Source of the DNA: Psychrobacter sp. P2G3
GTDB taxonomy: Bacteria; Pseudomonadota; Gammaproteobacteria; Pseudomonadales; Moraxellaceae
Length of the DNA stretch: 64,000 nucleotides
Direction: 5' to 3'
Assembly: GCF_001593285.1 (NCBI RefSeq)
Contig: NZ_CP012529.1
Span: 992,001-1,056,000 of the forward strand
In this document: piece after piece, positions 1-8,738 of the stretch
Layout of the letters: each line of letters begins with the position of its first letter
Numbering within the stretch: position 1 is the stretch's first letter
Notes under the pieces: model-generated
Told to the model about the DNA's origin: nothing
Database searches by the model: none
The model's input: only the letters and a program-made list of their open reading frames with translations
Program-made: the position numbers and the translations under genes

Positions 1-94
1 TGGCAGTGGCCGAAACATTACCGTTGTTGTCCGCTATCTTCTTAACGGCTTCTGCTTTAAATTCTGTGCTATAAGTTCTGATTTTCTTGGTCAT
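1..94 (-). CDS. IS3-family transposase OrfA, partial (N-terminus only)
   Basis: Only the first 31 codons lie in the window; the gene continues beyond the left edge. The translation begins MTKKIRTYSTEFKAEAVKKI, which fits the N-terminal helix-turn-helix of IS3-type OrfA proteins (a Tyr/Phe-S/T-x-E-F-K-x-E-A-V pattern). A GAGGAG ribosome binding site (101-106) sits six bases before the ATG. The insertion sequence end should lie roughly 20-80 bases upstream of this start, but I cannot fix its inverted repeat without the other end. It lies directly downstream of the restriction operon, so the element may have landed in its 3' part. Confidence 0.8.
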   Translation of the reverse strand, partial: MTKKIRTYSTEFKAEAVKKIADNNGNVSATA

Positions 95-145
95 AGTAAA
101 CTCCTCATTGAGTCGTTAGTTTACCAAGTTTATCTCTACGGTTTC

Positions 146-283
146 TTAAGCATAGCTCGGTTTTCCATTCTTCGGGCCTTTACTCAGTCCAATGATAGCG
201 GCAGCTGCTATGAGCTTGTCGTCAGTATCGATGATTGGTAACGCGCTGAGATTGCGTACTTTGGATTTGTGATAGGCGCTCAT
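146..283 (-). CDS. Small 45-residue ORF overlapping the end of the McrC-like gene
   Basis: The ATG shares an ATGA overlap with the TGA stop of the upstream nuclease gene, an arrangement typical of translational coupling. The predicted product starts [20 protein letters not shown], has an Ala/Ile-rich middle ([13 protein letters not shown]) and ends in a basic tail. I do not recognise the family. The stop codon falls close to where the left-edge insertion sequence should end, so the frame could be the surviving 5' part of a longer gene cut by the insertion. It could equally be a genuine small protein of the restriction operon, or chance. Nothing in the sequence decides between these. Confidence 0.35.
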   Translation of the reverse strand: MSAYHKSKVRNLSALPIIDTDDKLIAAAAIIGLSKGPKNGKPSYA

Positions 284-2880
284 ACTAAAGCTTGGTCATA
301 GACCTGTTTAAGCTCATTAAACTTAGCTGCTTGTTCTAGGTGGTTTAAGGTAGTGAGCTTTATTGATTCTGTAAAAGAAACGCCCGAAACATCATGGATG
401 ATATCTTTTAGAGTTAATGGCTTACCCAGCTCAAATAAGTAATAAAGGTCAACTGAATCCGATGATTTTCCTGACTGTTCTTCATTAATGGCACGTCTCG
501 ATTTAAGAGTCACGTTTTTGATAGGCCAAAGCATGGTAATTTGCTTGCTATTGGTATTTTGCTCAGATGTGATTGCCAATGCCAAATAGCGTATTTCATT
601 CACAATGTTTTGTTTGTATTTACCTAAAAATGTACTTTGAGGCAGATGATACCAAGTAGCCAATCCATTTTTAAAATTATCAAAATAGGCCGAATGGCGT
701 CCTTTCCCCCCCCCTCCCAAAGCAATAGTCATAATCAGATCAGGATATAGCACTTGCTCCATACCTGAATAGGGAATACGTGCAGCATCTTGTAAATAGA
801 GACTCTCTTCAAGATTATGAGTATGCTGTGTGAGTTTATCTGCATGAGAGTCGTGGTCGTTTACTCGGTATGCGACAGCGGTACTATTTACAGTACTGCT
901 ATTTTTGATTTCGCTGCTATTTTTGCCACTATTATACGTTGGGTTAGTAGCAAGGTTATTCCCCAATTGCTGACGCAAAAAACTCAATAGCCACTGATGC
1001 CCATTATTACTATTTGAATCTGTTTTAAAGGGGCTTGGCAGTAATGCGAATGCACCAATCCCGACCTCATTGATCTCATCGAGATAAGGATTCGTAGTAA
1101 CTGCTTGATTAAAGTAACCGGGATATAAAGCAAAAGCACCGAATACTGGACGACTTTTTTGGAATTCAGTCGTATCTTTGCTTTCTTTATCCTTTGTTAG
1201 ACGAATTAAGGCATCACGGTAGCGATGCATCTGATTTATCGCATCATCTGGCACGTAGTCGGTAGTATCGATATTTATATTAGTATCATCGTAGCGGTTT
1301 TTAATGGTCTTAATACGGTACTTAGCGTCAAATAACCAAATAAAGCGCTTGTTGCTAGGTTTAGGTAGCGTTATCTCTAATACAATATCAGGCTTCTGGC
1401 TGATGAGATATGAGCGAATATCTGCCCCTGCTTTAGTGAAAATTGGCTCGTGAGCGAGCCTTGCTGTAACCCCATCGCTACGCTTAAATTCAAATGCACC
1501 AGCGAAGCCATCCTTTAACTGATATTCAAAAAAGTCATTCAACTTTAGTGACTGTTTTTCAGTAGTTATTTCTTCAAAGCCAAGCTCATCTAGCAAGATG
1601 TTTCTGAGGGTTAAAAAACACCACACCTCATAAATTTCAGCGACCGACTTCATAGAGATATTAGATTGATTATCAAAGACATCTAGGTAAAATTTTAACT
1701 CTTGCCAAATTCGATATACTGAGCTGTAGCCGACCTTTTGCTGCAATACCAATGACTCGTGGTTACGTCCATTATAAGCACCGACATCAGTCATAAAGCC
1801 TTGTTTCAGGGTTTTCTGTAGAGGCTGTTGCCAGTGGTGTAGCTCATCTAAAAACGTGTTAGACAGCCGTTGTTTATCCGGTGCTGCGTTGTTTTGTCTA
1901 AGCTTATGTTCAAAGTCAGCCAGTCGCTTCTTGGAGGTAGAGACCACCATCTTAACAAAGCGGTTCTCTGGAGTATCTACGCTCAGCTGTTTTTTGGTGA
2001 CTTGATAGCGCTTTTCATACAGACCATTAGCAAAATCTTCTTTTATTTTTGCACCCAGTCGCGCTGGTAGCTTACCTTTTAGCCGTGATGCTTTATTATA
2101 AGAGGTATGTGCTTGTAGGCGGCTATGCGGTGCTTGGTTTATGACTTTAAGACCTTGCTCAAGTTGGCTACGCAGATGGCTAAAATTAGCTAACCATAAC
2201 AATGGAAAGTAGTTACGCTGTTGGCTGTTCGCGGCATCCTGCTCGGTTTTTTCTACTAAGCTAAAGCGCCATAGCGGAAAGACGCTATCAATCGACCGAT
2301 ACATCGCTGGCAAGTCATCGTGCAAGCTCATCTTGGTGGGCAGCACTTCAAAGGCAATATGGCTTTGATGGGTTTGACCGTTTGTGACATATTCAAGAGG
2401 AAGGCGCATCCAGCCGACATGGTTAGAGGTATTAATAGATCCTGTCAAACGTGCTGGTATTGAGCGATGTGCTTCAACGAATCGAAAGCTTTCATTCACT
2501 AAATGACTGCGATGGGTTAAATAAGCGTTTTCAGTTTTCGCTTGTTCATCAAAGCCCTTTTTATCAAAAAATACCCATTCAAATTGATATTGGATATTTT
2601 CAAAGAAGATAGGCTCATTAATCTCAATTTGGTTAAGCAGAGTAGACTGGTTAATTGCATCATCTATGTCGATTCGCTGACCCATAAAGGTAGCATCAAT
2701 GATAGATAATGGCGGAGAAAAGCGGATAACGGGTATCTGGTAATGAGTAAGGTCATTAGGCGCATGGTGTGCTTGGCGTTTTTCTACAGTTGCCTGATAA
2801 GCAGCTTGCCGTTTGCTAATATCGCTACACCAAATGGACAGCTCAAAATCAGGAGTTTGTATCCGTAACAGTTCTGGCAT
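280..2880 (-). CDS. McrC-like restriction nuclease subunit, DUF2357 plus PD-(D/E)XK domain
   Basis: This is the probable DNA-cleaving subunit of a McrBC-type system. The N-terminal half resembles the DUF2357 region found in McrC-like proteins of the COG1700 kind. The C-terminal half has the nuclease motif: Asp498 within KPDIVLEI, then Asp518-Ala-Lys520 within FDAKYR, matching D...(D/E)xK. Two upstream starts are possible (TTG at 2931, ATG at 2901). I chose the ATG at 2880 because GGAG lies five bases before it, giving 866 residues. The gene follows the GTPase gene by about 100 bp on the same strand. In the known family GTP-driven translocation by McrB activates McrC for double-strand cleavage; the modification recognised here is unknown. 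Its stop overlaps a 45-codon frame. Confidence 0.82.
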   Translation of the reverse strand: MPELLRIQTPDFELSIWCSDISKRQAAYQATVEKRQAHHAPNDLTHYQIPVIRFSPPLSIIDATFMGQRIDIDDAINQSTLLNQIEINEPIFFENIQYQFEWVFFDKKGFDEQAKTENAYLTHRSHLVNESFRFVEAHRSIPARLTGSINTSNHVGWMRLPLEYVTNGQTHQSHIAFEVLPTKMSLHDDLPAMYRSIDSVFPLWRFSLVEKTEQDAANSQQRNYFPLLWLANFSHLRSQLEQGLKVINQAPHSRLQAHTSYNKASRLKGKLPARLGAKIKEDFANGLYEKRYQVTKKQLSVDTPENRFVKMVVSTSKKRLADFEHKLRQNNAAPDKQRLSNTFLDELHHWQQPLQKTLKQGFMTDVGAYNGRNHESLVLQQKVGYSSVYRIWQELKFYLDVFDNQSNISMKSVAEIYEVWCFLTLRNILLDELGFEEITTEKQSLKLNDFFEYQLKDGFAGAFEFKRSDGVTARLAHEPIFTKAGADIRSYLISQKPDIVLEITLPKPSNKRFIWLFDAKYRIKTIKNRYDDTNINIDTTDYVPDDAINQMHRYRDALIRLTKDKESKDTTEFQKSRPVFGAFALYPGYFNQAVTTNPYLDEINEVGIGAFALLPSPFKTDSNSNNGHQWLLSFLRQQLGNNLATNPTYNSGKNSSEIKNSSTVNSTAVAYRVNDHDSHADKLTQHTHNLEESLYLQDAARIPYSGMEQVLYPDLIMTIALGGGGKGRHSAYFDNFKNGLATWYHLPQSTFLGKYKQNIVNEIRYLALAITSEQNTNSKQITMLWPIKNVTLKSRRAINEEQSGKSSDSVDLYYLFELGKPLTLKDIIHDVSGVSFTESIKLTTLNHLEQAAKFNELKQVYDQALV

Positions 2881-2979
2881 TATTGCTCCATATTGCTCCA
2901 TTAATTTTGCTGTATCAGTGCTAAATGCCAAAGGCTAAGAGCAGCTACTGAGTTTAGATGTGCTTATGCATTTTAGCGA

Positions 2980-4920
2980 TTAAGGCCAAAAACTGGTAAA
3001 TCCTGAACGTTCTAAACGTCCTTTCATCCATGCTAGTTTGGCTCCACTGCGACAAGTGATACGCAATACTTTATCATCCTCTTCTGCTACTAACTTCTCG
3101 CGATATAAGTCAGGACGAGCGTTAGGAGAATCCTTTGGCTCATGCCAAATATCAGCAAGCTCTCGTGCTAATACGAGCGATAGCTCATCAAACAATGAAT
3201 CGTTGTTAGTAGTACTATTATGAATAGTCAGTTTATCGTGATCACCTTCGATACGTGGCAGCACTTTATGCATTAGGAAGTCATCCCATACCGCTTGTAA
3301 CTGCCGATCATCTGTCGGTTGGGTACTAATAACGGCTAGCAATAACTCGTTGAGTGCTCTAAAAGCCAATTGGAATGGCGTGTTATCAAGCACGCTATTA
3401 ATAGACTGTAAGAAGCTAATACTTCTGTTACCTGTGCTATCTATAGTAGGCAAATCGTCGATAGTGGCTTGAGAATAAAGGGGATAACTCAAAATGTTAT
3501 AAGTCACTTTCGGTTCGAAGAAGTGTTCAAAGTCATTGGGGAAAAACTCACCAAAATCAAAGCTCAAAGCGCGATCAATCACTTTGCGTGAGAATCCATG
3601 GGTAGTTTCATCCATATTTACCGTACCAGCGACGATTAGATTAAAGGGTAGGCTTAAACCATGCTCACAAAACAATTCCCACTCTCTATCGTATTTACTA
3701 TCTATAAAACCCAAATCGCTACGCAGTTTGTTTGTGTCCGCTAATTGTTTAATAGTTGCTGATTTCAAAAGAGGATCACAGCAATAATCAAATTGCTCAG
3801 CATCCCATTGCCATACGCGTGTCTCTAACACTGATAAATAATCAGCAAAATACTGCTCAACAGGCGCTAAGTTCATTTCATCTAAGCATAGCCAATAGGG
3901 CAGTACTCCATCTAATTGAGCTTTATCGCCAGTCACAGTGAGCCTTGTATCAAGGCCATTAGAGTCGCTAACGCTTAGCTTAAGCCCAGCATCGATAATC
4001 GCCCGCCACGATTTAGCAATGAATTGCAGCACATCAGTGATGATGTATTCAGCGTTACCATCTCCACCCAAGCGTGATATATAGCCTAATATGTCACTAG
4101 GCTCATGCCAATCAGGGCGTACGGAAGTTAGGCAGTAAGTATCGCTAAGGCTGCCTGTGGCTTTGGCTTGCTCACGGACAAAACGAGTTTTACCAGTGCC
4201 AGAGATACCAGCTAGGAGTAGGAAGGGTTTGGATAGGGGAGTTACATCATCAGGGAGAGATTTTTGCTTTTTTTGGAGAGGTTTAGTTCTTTCTTCTGGC
4301 TTATTCATAGTAAATTTCTGCAACTCTACTTCAATATCTAAGGTTTCTATCTTCCGATAATAAAACAATAGCTTTCGTAGATCTTGCTTTAAAGATTCAC
4401 TGTCTAGCTCTATATCTAGGCTATAGTACTTAGCGACGATATTTGCAGTCTCATAAGACTTACCTAGTGGTGTATTCGCATTTAAATCTATTCTTTGCTC
4501 GCCCCAGTCTTTTAATTCAGGAAACTTTTCAAGTATATACTTCTTAATAAGCTCTGCCCTGATATCAGCTTTAACTTTACCTAGCTCTTCCTTAGGTGTT
4601 GTTGTACCTTGGTTTAAAGATAAGTAAAAACCTAAGCCATCGGTACTGAATAAGTACACAGGGTATATACCATCTTGGATTGCTGTCGTTATTTTGGGAT
4701 TAAGTATTGCAAGCCATGGAATATTAGCCCAATTTCCAGCTCCCACGCTAGCTTTTATTAAATAGTTATTATCAAAATCTTTAACGATAGCTGCTATTTC
4801 TTCTTTTAAGTCGTTTCTCAAAAAGTTGGCGGTTGGATGGTTTGTAAAAGACTCATTAGTTGCTTGAACCCAACTAGAAGTAAATTTCTTTAATTTTTCT
4901 GCAAGGTTCATGTCAGCCAT
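2980..4920 (-). CDS. mcrB: McrB-like AAA+ GTPase subunit with N-terminal MrcB_N (DUF3578) domain
   Basis: This is the probable recognition and motor subunit of a type IV restriction system. Residues about 30-190 look like the MrcB_N/DUF3578 domain, with the pattern GAGNWANIPWLAI then a YPVYLF strand. The AAA+ core shows Walker A GISGTGKT (238-245), Walker B LCLDEMN (344-350) and the McrB-type signature GTVNMDETTHGFSRKVIDRA (about 432-451), where the NxxD element confers GTP preference in characterised McrB. The length of 646 residues is usual for this architecture. It is first in a minus-strand operon with the McrC-like nuclease. Specificity cannot be read from sequence; DUF3578 differs from the methylcytosine reader of E. 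coli McrB. Confidence 0.88.
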   Translation of the reverse strand: MADMNLAEKLKKFTSSWVQATNESFTNHPTANFLRNDLKEEIAAIVKDFDNNYLIKASVGAGNWANIPWLAILNPKITTAIQDGIYPVYLFSTDGLGFYLSLNQGTTTPKEELGKVKADIRAELIKKYILEKFPELKDWGEQRIDLNANTPLGKSYETANIVAKYYSLDIELDSESLKQDLRKLLFYYRKIETLDIEVELQKFTMNKPEERTKPLQKKQKSLPDDVTPLSKPFLLLAGISGTGKTRFVREQAKATGSLSDTYCLTSVRPDWHEPSDILGYISRLGGDGNAEYIITDVLQFIAKSWRAIIDAGLKLSVSDSNGLDTRLTVTGDKAQLDGVLPYWLCLDEMNLAPVEQYFADYLSVLETRVWQWDAEQFDYCCDPLLKSATIKQLADTNKLRSDLGFIDSKYDREWELFCEHGLSLPFNLIVAGTVNMDETTHGFSRKVIDRALSFDFGEFFPNDFEHFFEPKVTYNILSYPLYSQATIDDLPTIDSTGNRSISFLQSINSVLDNTPFQLAFRALNELLLAVISTQPTDDRQLQAVWDDFLMHKVLPRIEGDHDKLTIHNSTTNNDSLFDELSLVLARELADIWHEPKDSPNARPDLYREKLVAEEDDKVLRITCRSGAKLAWMKGRLERSGFTSFWP

Positions 4921-5294
4921 TTATTCATCCAAAAGGTCAGCTTAAGTTTGTTGATTAGTGTACACAATACTAATAAGTTAGGCCAGACAAGGTAATAGAT
5001 TCTGTATCGTGAGAATATAAAAACTATTGATCTCAGTTATTTTTCTAATCTATATAGTCTAAGCAATTAACCAAACATTAATATTTCTCAGAGTTTGTGC
5101 TGGGCTAAAGCCTCAGCCTACGGACGAATCGCTTATAAAATAGCCTTCTGCTAAAGTAGGCTGTATATCTAAAAGTTACTGAATAAGGGATAATACCCGT
5201 CATGGATTCTGCGACACTATAATAGCTAAAATGAGCCGAAACTTATAGCCGTAGACATTCAATACCGCAAACTCATATAACAAGGCAGTTCTGA
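4921..5294. other. Intergenic region between divergent mcrB-like gene and acidic-protein gene
   Basis: This 374-bp AT-rich stretch should hold the promoters for both divergent genes, but I cannot place convincing -35/-10 boxes. It contains one half of the dispersed palindromic element (see 5099-5164) and no further frame that I would support. Confidence 0.4.
5099..5164. repeat. Degenerate copy of dispersed palindromic element
   Basis: Positions 5099-5121 match one arm of the perfect palindrome at 56910-56978 in 22 of 23 bases. The other arm is represented only by GTAGGCTGT at 5156-5164, in rearranged order. The conserved 23-base loop of the full copies is absent. It looks like a decayed or partial copy. 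Confidence 0.6.
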
Positions 5295-5990
5295 ATGACC
5301 AACAATAACCCATATAATCTTGTGCCCCTGCAACCTACCGGCAGAAACGAAGAAGACAACGTAAACACCTATTCTCCTGATGACATGATAACCATATACG
5401 AGCAACAGTTTCTCACGCAAGTACCCGAAGACAAACTAACCGAGTTTTTACCAGCTCTAAAAGCCTTTTATGATATCGATGATAATACTTTAGATATCAG
5501 CGCGGTTATTTTTGACGCCATCGCTGATTTTTGTATTATCTATAATCATAAGGTAAAAGTAGGAGATTATCAGATATTAGGAAATTTAGTAGAAGAGCAG
5601 ATTGAAGTAGATGAAGACAATGCAGACGATGAAAATAGTGATAGCCAAGCCTACACGATAGACTGTATGCGTACTTTCTTTATCAATGATGTAGAGCTGC
5701 CTTATCACTTTAATGTATTCATCCAAGGCGAGGGTTACTCTACTTTAACCGAAAGAGATACGTTGTTAGAAAAAATATATTGGTTCGTCAATGCTGGGTT
5801 TGATGAGCACCTATTAGGAAATCCTGAGGATGTCGTAAGCTTAGAGTCTATCAACGAAGAGCTAGCCAGTTTGGGTATCAGAGAGATGGATCTGACCACC
5901 ATCTATGAATTAGTTGATTATGTTGAAGATAGTATCATAGATGATGACATGGTAGATGCGCTAAATAAGCTAATAGATGACGCTGAGTAG
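5295..5990 (+). CDS. Highly acidic protein of unknown function
   Basis: The 231-residue product is strikingly acidic: by my count about 53 Asp/Glu against about 10 Lys/Arg. Acidic clusters lie at about residues 100-115 (VEEQIEVDEDNADDEN) and in the C-terminal 25 residues. There is no signal peptide and no membrane segment, so it is probably cytoplasmic. I do not recognise a family. The gene is divergent from the McrBC-type operon and is followed by a strong terminator shared with the tRNA on the other strand. No good ribosome binding site precedes the ATG. A DNA-mimic or antirestriction role is conceivable from charge and location, but many Psychrobacter proteins are acidic and nothing else supports it. 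Confidence 0.7.
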   Translation: MTNNNPYNLVPLQPTGRNEEDNVNTYSPDDMITIYEQQFLTQVPEDKLTEFLPALKAFYDIDDNTLDISAVIFDAIADFCIIYNHKVKVGDYQILGNLVEEQIEVDEDNADDENSDSQAYTIDCMRTFFINDVELPYHFNVFIQGEGYSTLTERDTLLEKIYWFVNAGFDEHLLGNPEDVVSLESINEELASLGIREMDLTTIYELVDYVEDSIIDDDMVDALNKLIDDAE

Positions 5991-6085
5991 GGTTTGGTTT
6001 TAGTCGTAGGGTGCATTACACGTACTCTACGAGCCAGAGCCAATATATCGTGAGTTTTTTGAGCAGTTTTATAAACTAACACGCA

Positions 6086-6125
6086 AAAAAATACCGCTAA
6101 CAATGAATCGTTAGCGGTATTTTAG
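6086..6125. terminator. Bidirectional intrinsic terminator
   Basis: A perfect 11-bp stem (6091-6101 with 6110-6120, core ACCGCTAAC/GTTAGCGGT) is flanked by an A-run on the left and a T-run on the right. It serves the acidic-protein gene on the plus strand and tRNA-Leu on the minus strand. Confidence 0.85.
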
Positions 6126-6128
6126 TAT

Positions 6129-6215
6129 TGGTACCGGTGGTCGGACTTGAACCGACACGCTTTTAAAGGCAACGGATTTTGAATCCGTCATGTCTACCAA
6201 TTCCATCACACCGGC
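6129..6215 (-). tRNA. tRNA-Leu (anticodon CAA)
   Basis: The minus strand reads GCCGGTGTGATGGAATTGGT at the 5' end. The anticodon arm is ACGGA-TTCAAAA-TCCGT (anticodon CAA), followed by a long variable arm typical of leucine tRNAs. The T arm contains GGTTCAAGTCC, and an encoded CCA ends the gene. The acceptor stem GCCGGTG/CACCGGT pairs with one G-U at the first position. Length is 87 nt. Confidence 0.95.
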
Positions 6216-6365
6216 GTGTTAGGTGATAAAGTTTGTTTAAAAACTAAAAATTATCGAATTGGGCTACAGGGTTAACTGTATAGGCTGCGTATTATAACAG
6301 CCTATTTTTAGCCGTCAAGAATTATTTATGATAATTGCGTATTAATTAACTCAGTACTAATTAAT

Positions 6366-7139
6366 TTATCCGACAAACGCACGTTCAACCGCATAATCTG
6401 CCTGTACGCCCATACGCGGTGAGACAGTAAGACCAAAATCATCTAAAATCGCTGAAACTTCCGCATTGAATGGCATGCTACCGCAGATCATCACACGGTC
6501 ATCTTCTTTATTCATCGGTGGTAAACCAATATCTTCGAACAGTTTGCCTGATTTCATTAAATCGGTGACGCGCCCAGTATTTCTGAACTCTTCACGTGTG
6601 ATAGTCGGATAGTAGATGAACTTTTCGCGGTACCATTCGCCAAAGATTTCGTCATTTGGCAGCTCGTTTTCAAACATATCTTGATAAGCCAAATCATCAA
6701 TGTAACGTACACCATGTACCAAAATGATTTTATCAAAGCGCTCATAAACTTCAGGGTCACGCGCCAATGCTAAGAACGGCGCAAGTCCAGTACCAGTTGA
6801 TAGCATATAAAGGTGTTTACCCGGCAATAAATCGTCAAGCACTAACGTACCTGTTGGTTTTTTGCTGACCAATAGCTCATCGCCGACTTTGATATGCTGT
6901 AAGCGTGAAGTCAATGGGCCGTCTTGAACTTTGATAGAAAAGAATTCTAAATGCTCTTCATAGTTAGGGCTAGCAATCGAGTAAGCGCGCAGTAATGGTC
7001 TGCCATCGATAGCGAGACCAATCATCGCAAACTCACCATTACGAAAACGTAAACCGTCATCGCGCGTGGTTTTGATGCTGAATAGAGCGTCATTCCAGTG
7101 ATGAACCTCTGTGACCGTTTCGGTGCGAAGTTTTGACAT
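6366..7139 (-). CDS. fpr: Ferredoxin--NADP+ reductase
   Basis: This cytosolic FAD enzyme moves electrons between NADPH and ferredoxin/flavodoxin. The 257-residue chain has the FAD-binding motif RAYSIASP (51-58), the NADP-binding loop STGTGLAPF (114-122), CGSMPF (219-224) and the C-terminal VERAFVG. Its length and tail fit the bacterial Pseudomonas/Azotobacter-type Fpr, in which the terminal residues cover the flavin. A GAGGA ribosome binding site precedes the ATG. It stands alone on the minus strand; in relatives such genes often respond to oxidative stress, but no operator is visible here. Confidence 0.93.
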   Translation of the reverse strand: MSKLRTETVTEVHHWNDALFSIKTTRDDGLRFRNGEFAMIGLAIDGRPLLRAYSIASPNYEEHLEFFSIKVQDGPLTSRLQHIKVGDELLVSKKPTGTLVLDDLLPGKHLYMLSTGTGLAPFLALARDPEVYERFDKIILVHGVRYIDDLAYQDMFENELPNDEIFGEWYREKFIYYPTITREEFRNTGRVTDLMKSGKLFEDIGLPPMNKEDDRVMICGSMPFNAEVSAILDDFGLTVSPRMGVQADYAVERAFVG

Positions 7140-7680
7140 AAAGTCCTCGTTAATAGATTACTGACTACATTATTAGGTTTAAATGAGTATTAAATTAAAA
7201 TTTTCAACGGTGAATCCAATATTCTAAAAATACCTGCTGTTTTTAATAATTATCAAAATAATTATAAAGACAGCTATCGCGACTGCTCATGATATAAATC
7301 TTAAACCTACTAGGCTTATCCGACTTGGGCATCATGGGTCTAAGAGCATCATGAGTCAAGCAAACAGGCTGTGTTATAAATATCGCTATTTTAACATTAT
7401 TATAAGCGTTATACGGGGCTGGGAATGCCTGCAAAGTCTATGTATAGAGACGCTAGCATATGAATGCAAGCGATTCTCAACAAATTCACCGCTCATAATA
7501 CCAAACTTTAAAATAAAAATCCGCTAAGTGGCTCTGAGCGGGCATGATAAAATAGAATATCGTTAGTAAATAATTTTGTATGATTGGATGAGACCGTTTT
7601 ATAGTCAGTCTGTTTTATTGTATAAATCTGTTTTGAATAGACAAATTGTCACTATTGGCAAGTTTTTTTGGAGATTTTTT
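7140..7680. other. Intergenic region upstream of fpr and trmO
   Basis: This AT-rich stretch carries the divergent promoters of fpr and trmO. Open frames here (for example an in-frame TTTTATG-less extension of trmO upstream to 7576) lack ribosome binding sites. I see no RNA gene or repeat that I would support. Confidence 0.35.
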
Positions 7681-8694
7681 ATGTCAGGTGACAATATGGT
7701 AGAGGGCGATAAGTCAGAGAGCAATGCGTTAGAGGGCAATGTGTCAGAAGGTTATCACCATGCGCCAATTATTGGCTACCATCGCGCGCCACTATCACAG
7801 AAGTTTGGGGCGCCAAGACAGCCAAATCTGGTGGCACTGACAAGTGTGATTGAGATGCTAGCGCCTTACGACACACCAGCCGCGTTTGTCGGATTAGAAG
7901 CGTTTAGTCATATTTGGCTTAGCTGGCAGTTTCATCATAACTTTATAAATAAAAACGGCCATGCAAATAAAGCCAGTCATGCAAGTAAAAACGGCCATAT
8001 CAATAAAGCGGATAGCAGTTTTCGCGCGCAAGTACGACCACCACGGCTAGGCGGTAATGAGAAGATAGGCGTGTTTGCCAGTCGCAGTATGTATCGACCT
8101 TCAGGTTTAGGGCTGTCTGTGGTTAAACTTCAACGGGTTGAGGTAGTAGAAGGCCGCGTATTACTTATCATTAGCGGTGCTGATATGATTGATGGTACGC
8201 CAATTATCGATATCAAACCCTATGTGGCTTATAGCGATGCTGTTGATGATGCAGAGAGTGGCTTTGCGCCAACTGCACCAACACTGCTGAATGTGACAAT
8301 GACTGAATCTGCTTACGAGCAGTTTATGGCTTTGATTAATGTAGAGCAGGTTAATGTAGAGCAATCTGATAAAGCTAATAATAAAAATAATGACACAAAT
8401 AGTGGTACGGAAAATGCTGCATTACTTTTTATAGATTCAATGAATTCAATAAACTTAACAAATTCGCTAAACTCAAGAGATGGGCTTGTCCACAAGGTGC
8501 AAAAGCAATTGCTGGAATCTGATATCGACTCTATAAAAGCCTTAATCGCGCAAGATCCACGTCCAGCCTATCGCCGTACGGAGATAAATACACCTTTTAT
8601 CATGCGCTATAAGTCTGTGGATGTGAGTTTTCAGTTGCTAGAATCAGGGCAGCTACAAATAATGGCAGTTGTAGAAGTGAATGAGACCTTGTAG
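7681..8694 (+). CDS. trmO: tRNA (N6-threonylcarbamoyladenosine(37)-N6)-methyltransferase TrmO
   Basis: TrmO (TsaA/YaeB family) methylates t6A37 in tRNA-Thr(GGU) using SAM. Family features are IIGYHRAPLSQKFGAPRQPN near the start, AFVGLEAFSHIWLSWQFH, the VRPPRLGG...GVFASRSMYRPSGLGLSVVKL core and the IDGTPIIDIKPYVAYSD motif. The ATG at 7681 is preferred over an in-frame start at 7576 because GGAG lies seven bases before it, giving 337 residues. That is about 100 more than E. coli TrmO. The excess is two low-complexity Asn/Lys/Ser-rich insertions (about residues 85-105 and 220-260), the first encoded by short near-repeats around AAAAACGGCCAT. The core appears intact. Confidence 0.9.
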   Translation: MSGDNMVEGDKSESNALEGNVSEGYHHAPIIGYHRAPLSQKFGAPRQPNLVALTSVIEMLAPYDTPAAFVGLEAFSHIWLSWQFHHNFINKNGHANKASHASKNGHINKADSSFRAQVRPPRLGGNEKIGVFASRSMYRPSGLGLSVVKLQRVEVVEGRVLLIISGADMIDGTPIIDIKPYVAYSDAVDDAESGFAPTAPTLLNVTMTESAYEQFMALINVEQVNVEQSDKANNKNNDTNSGTENAALLFIDSMNSINLTNSLNSRDGLVHKVQKQLLESDIDSIKALIAQDPRPAYRRTEINTPFIMRYKSVDVSFQLLESGQLQIMAVVEVNETL

Positions 8695-8738
8695 GGTGCT
8701 CTTTAAGCACCACTTACCGATAATAAAAGAAGAAAAAT

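Noticed and set aside
7243..7434. 63-codon minus-strand frame upstream of fpr
   Set aside because: No ribosome binding site, no recognisable domain and AT-rich promoter-like composition.
7521..7545. Possible hairpin (CCGCT...AGCGG) before trmO
   Set aside because: Five-base stem with no T-run; not enough for a terminator or riboswitch.
7576..7680. 35-residue N-terminal extension of TrmO from an ATG-like start at 7576
   Set aside because: GGAG sits just before the ATG at 7681, and the extension has no similarity to TrmO.
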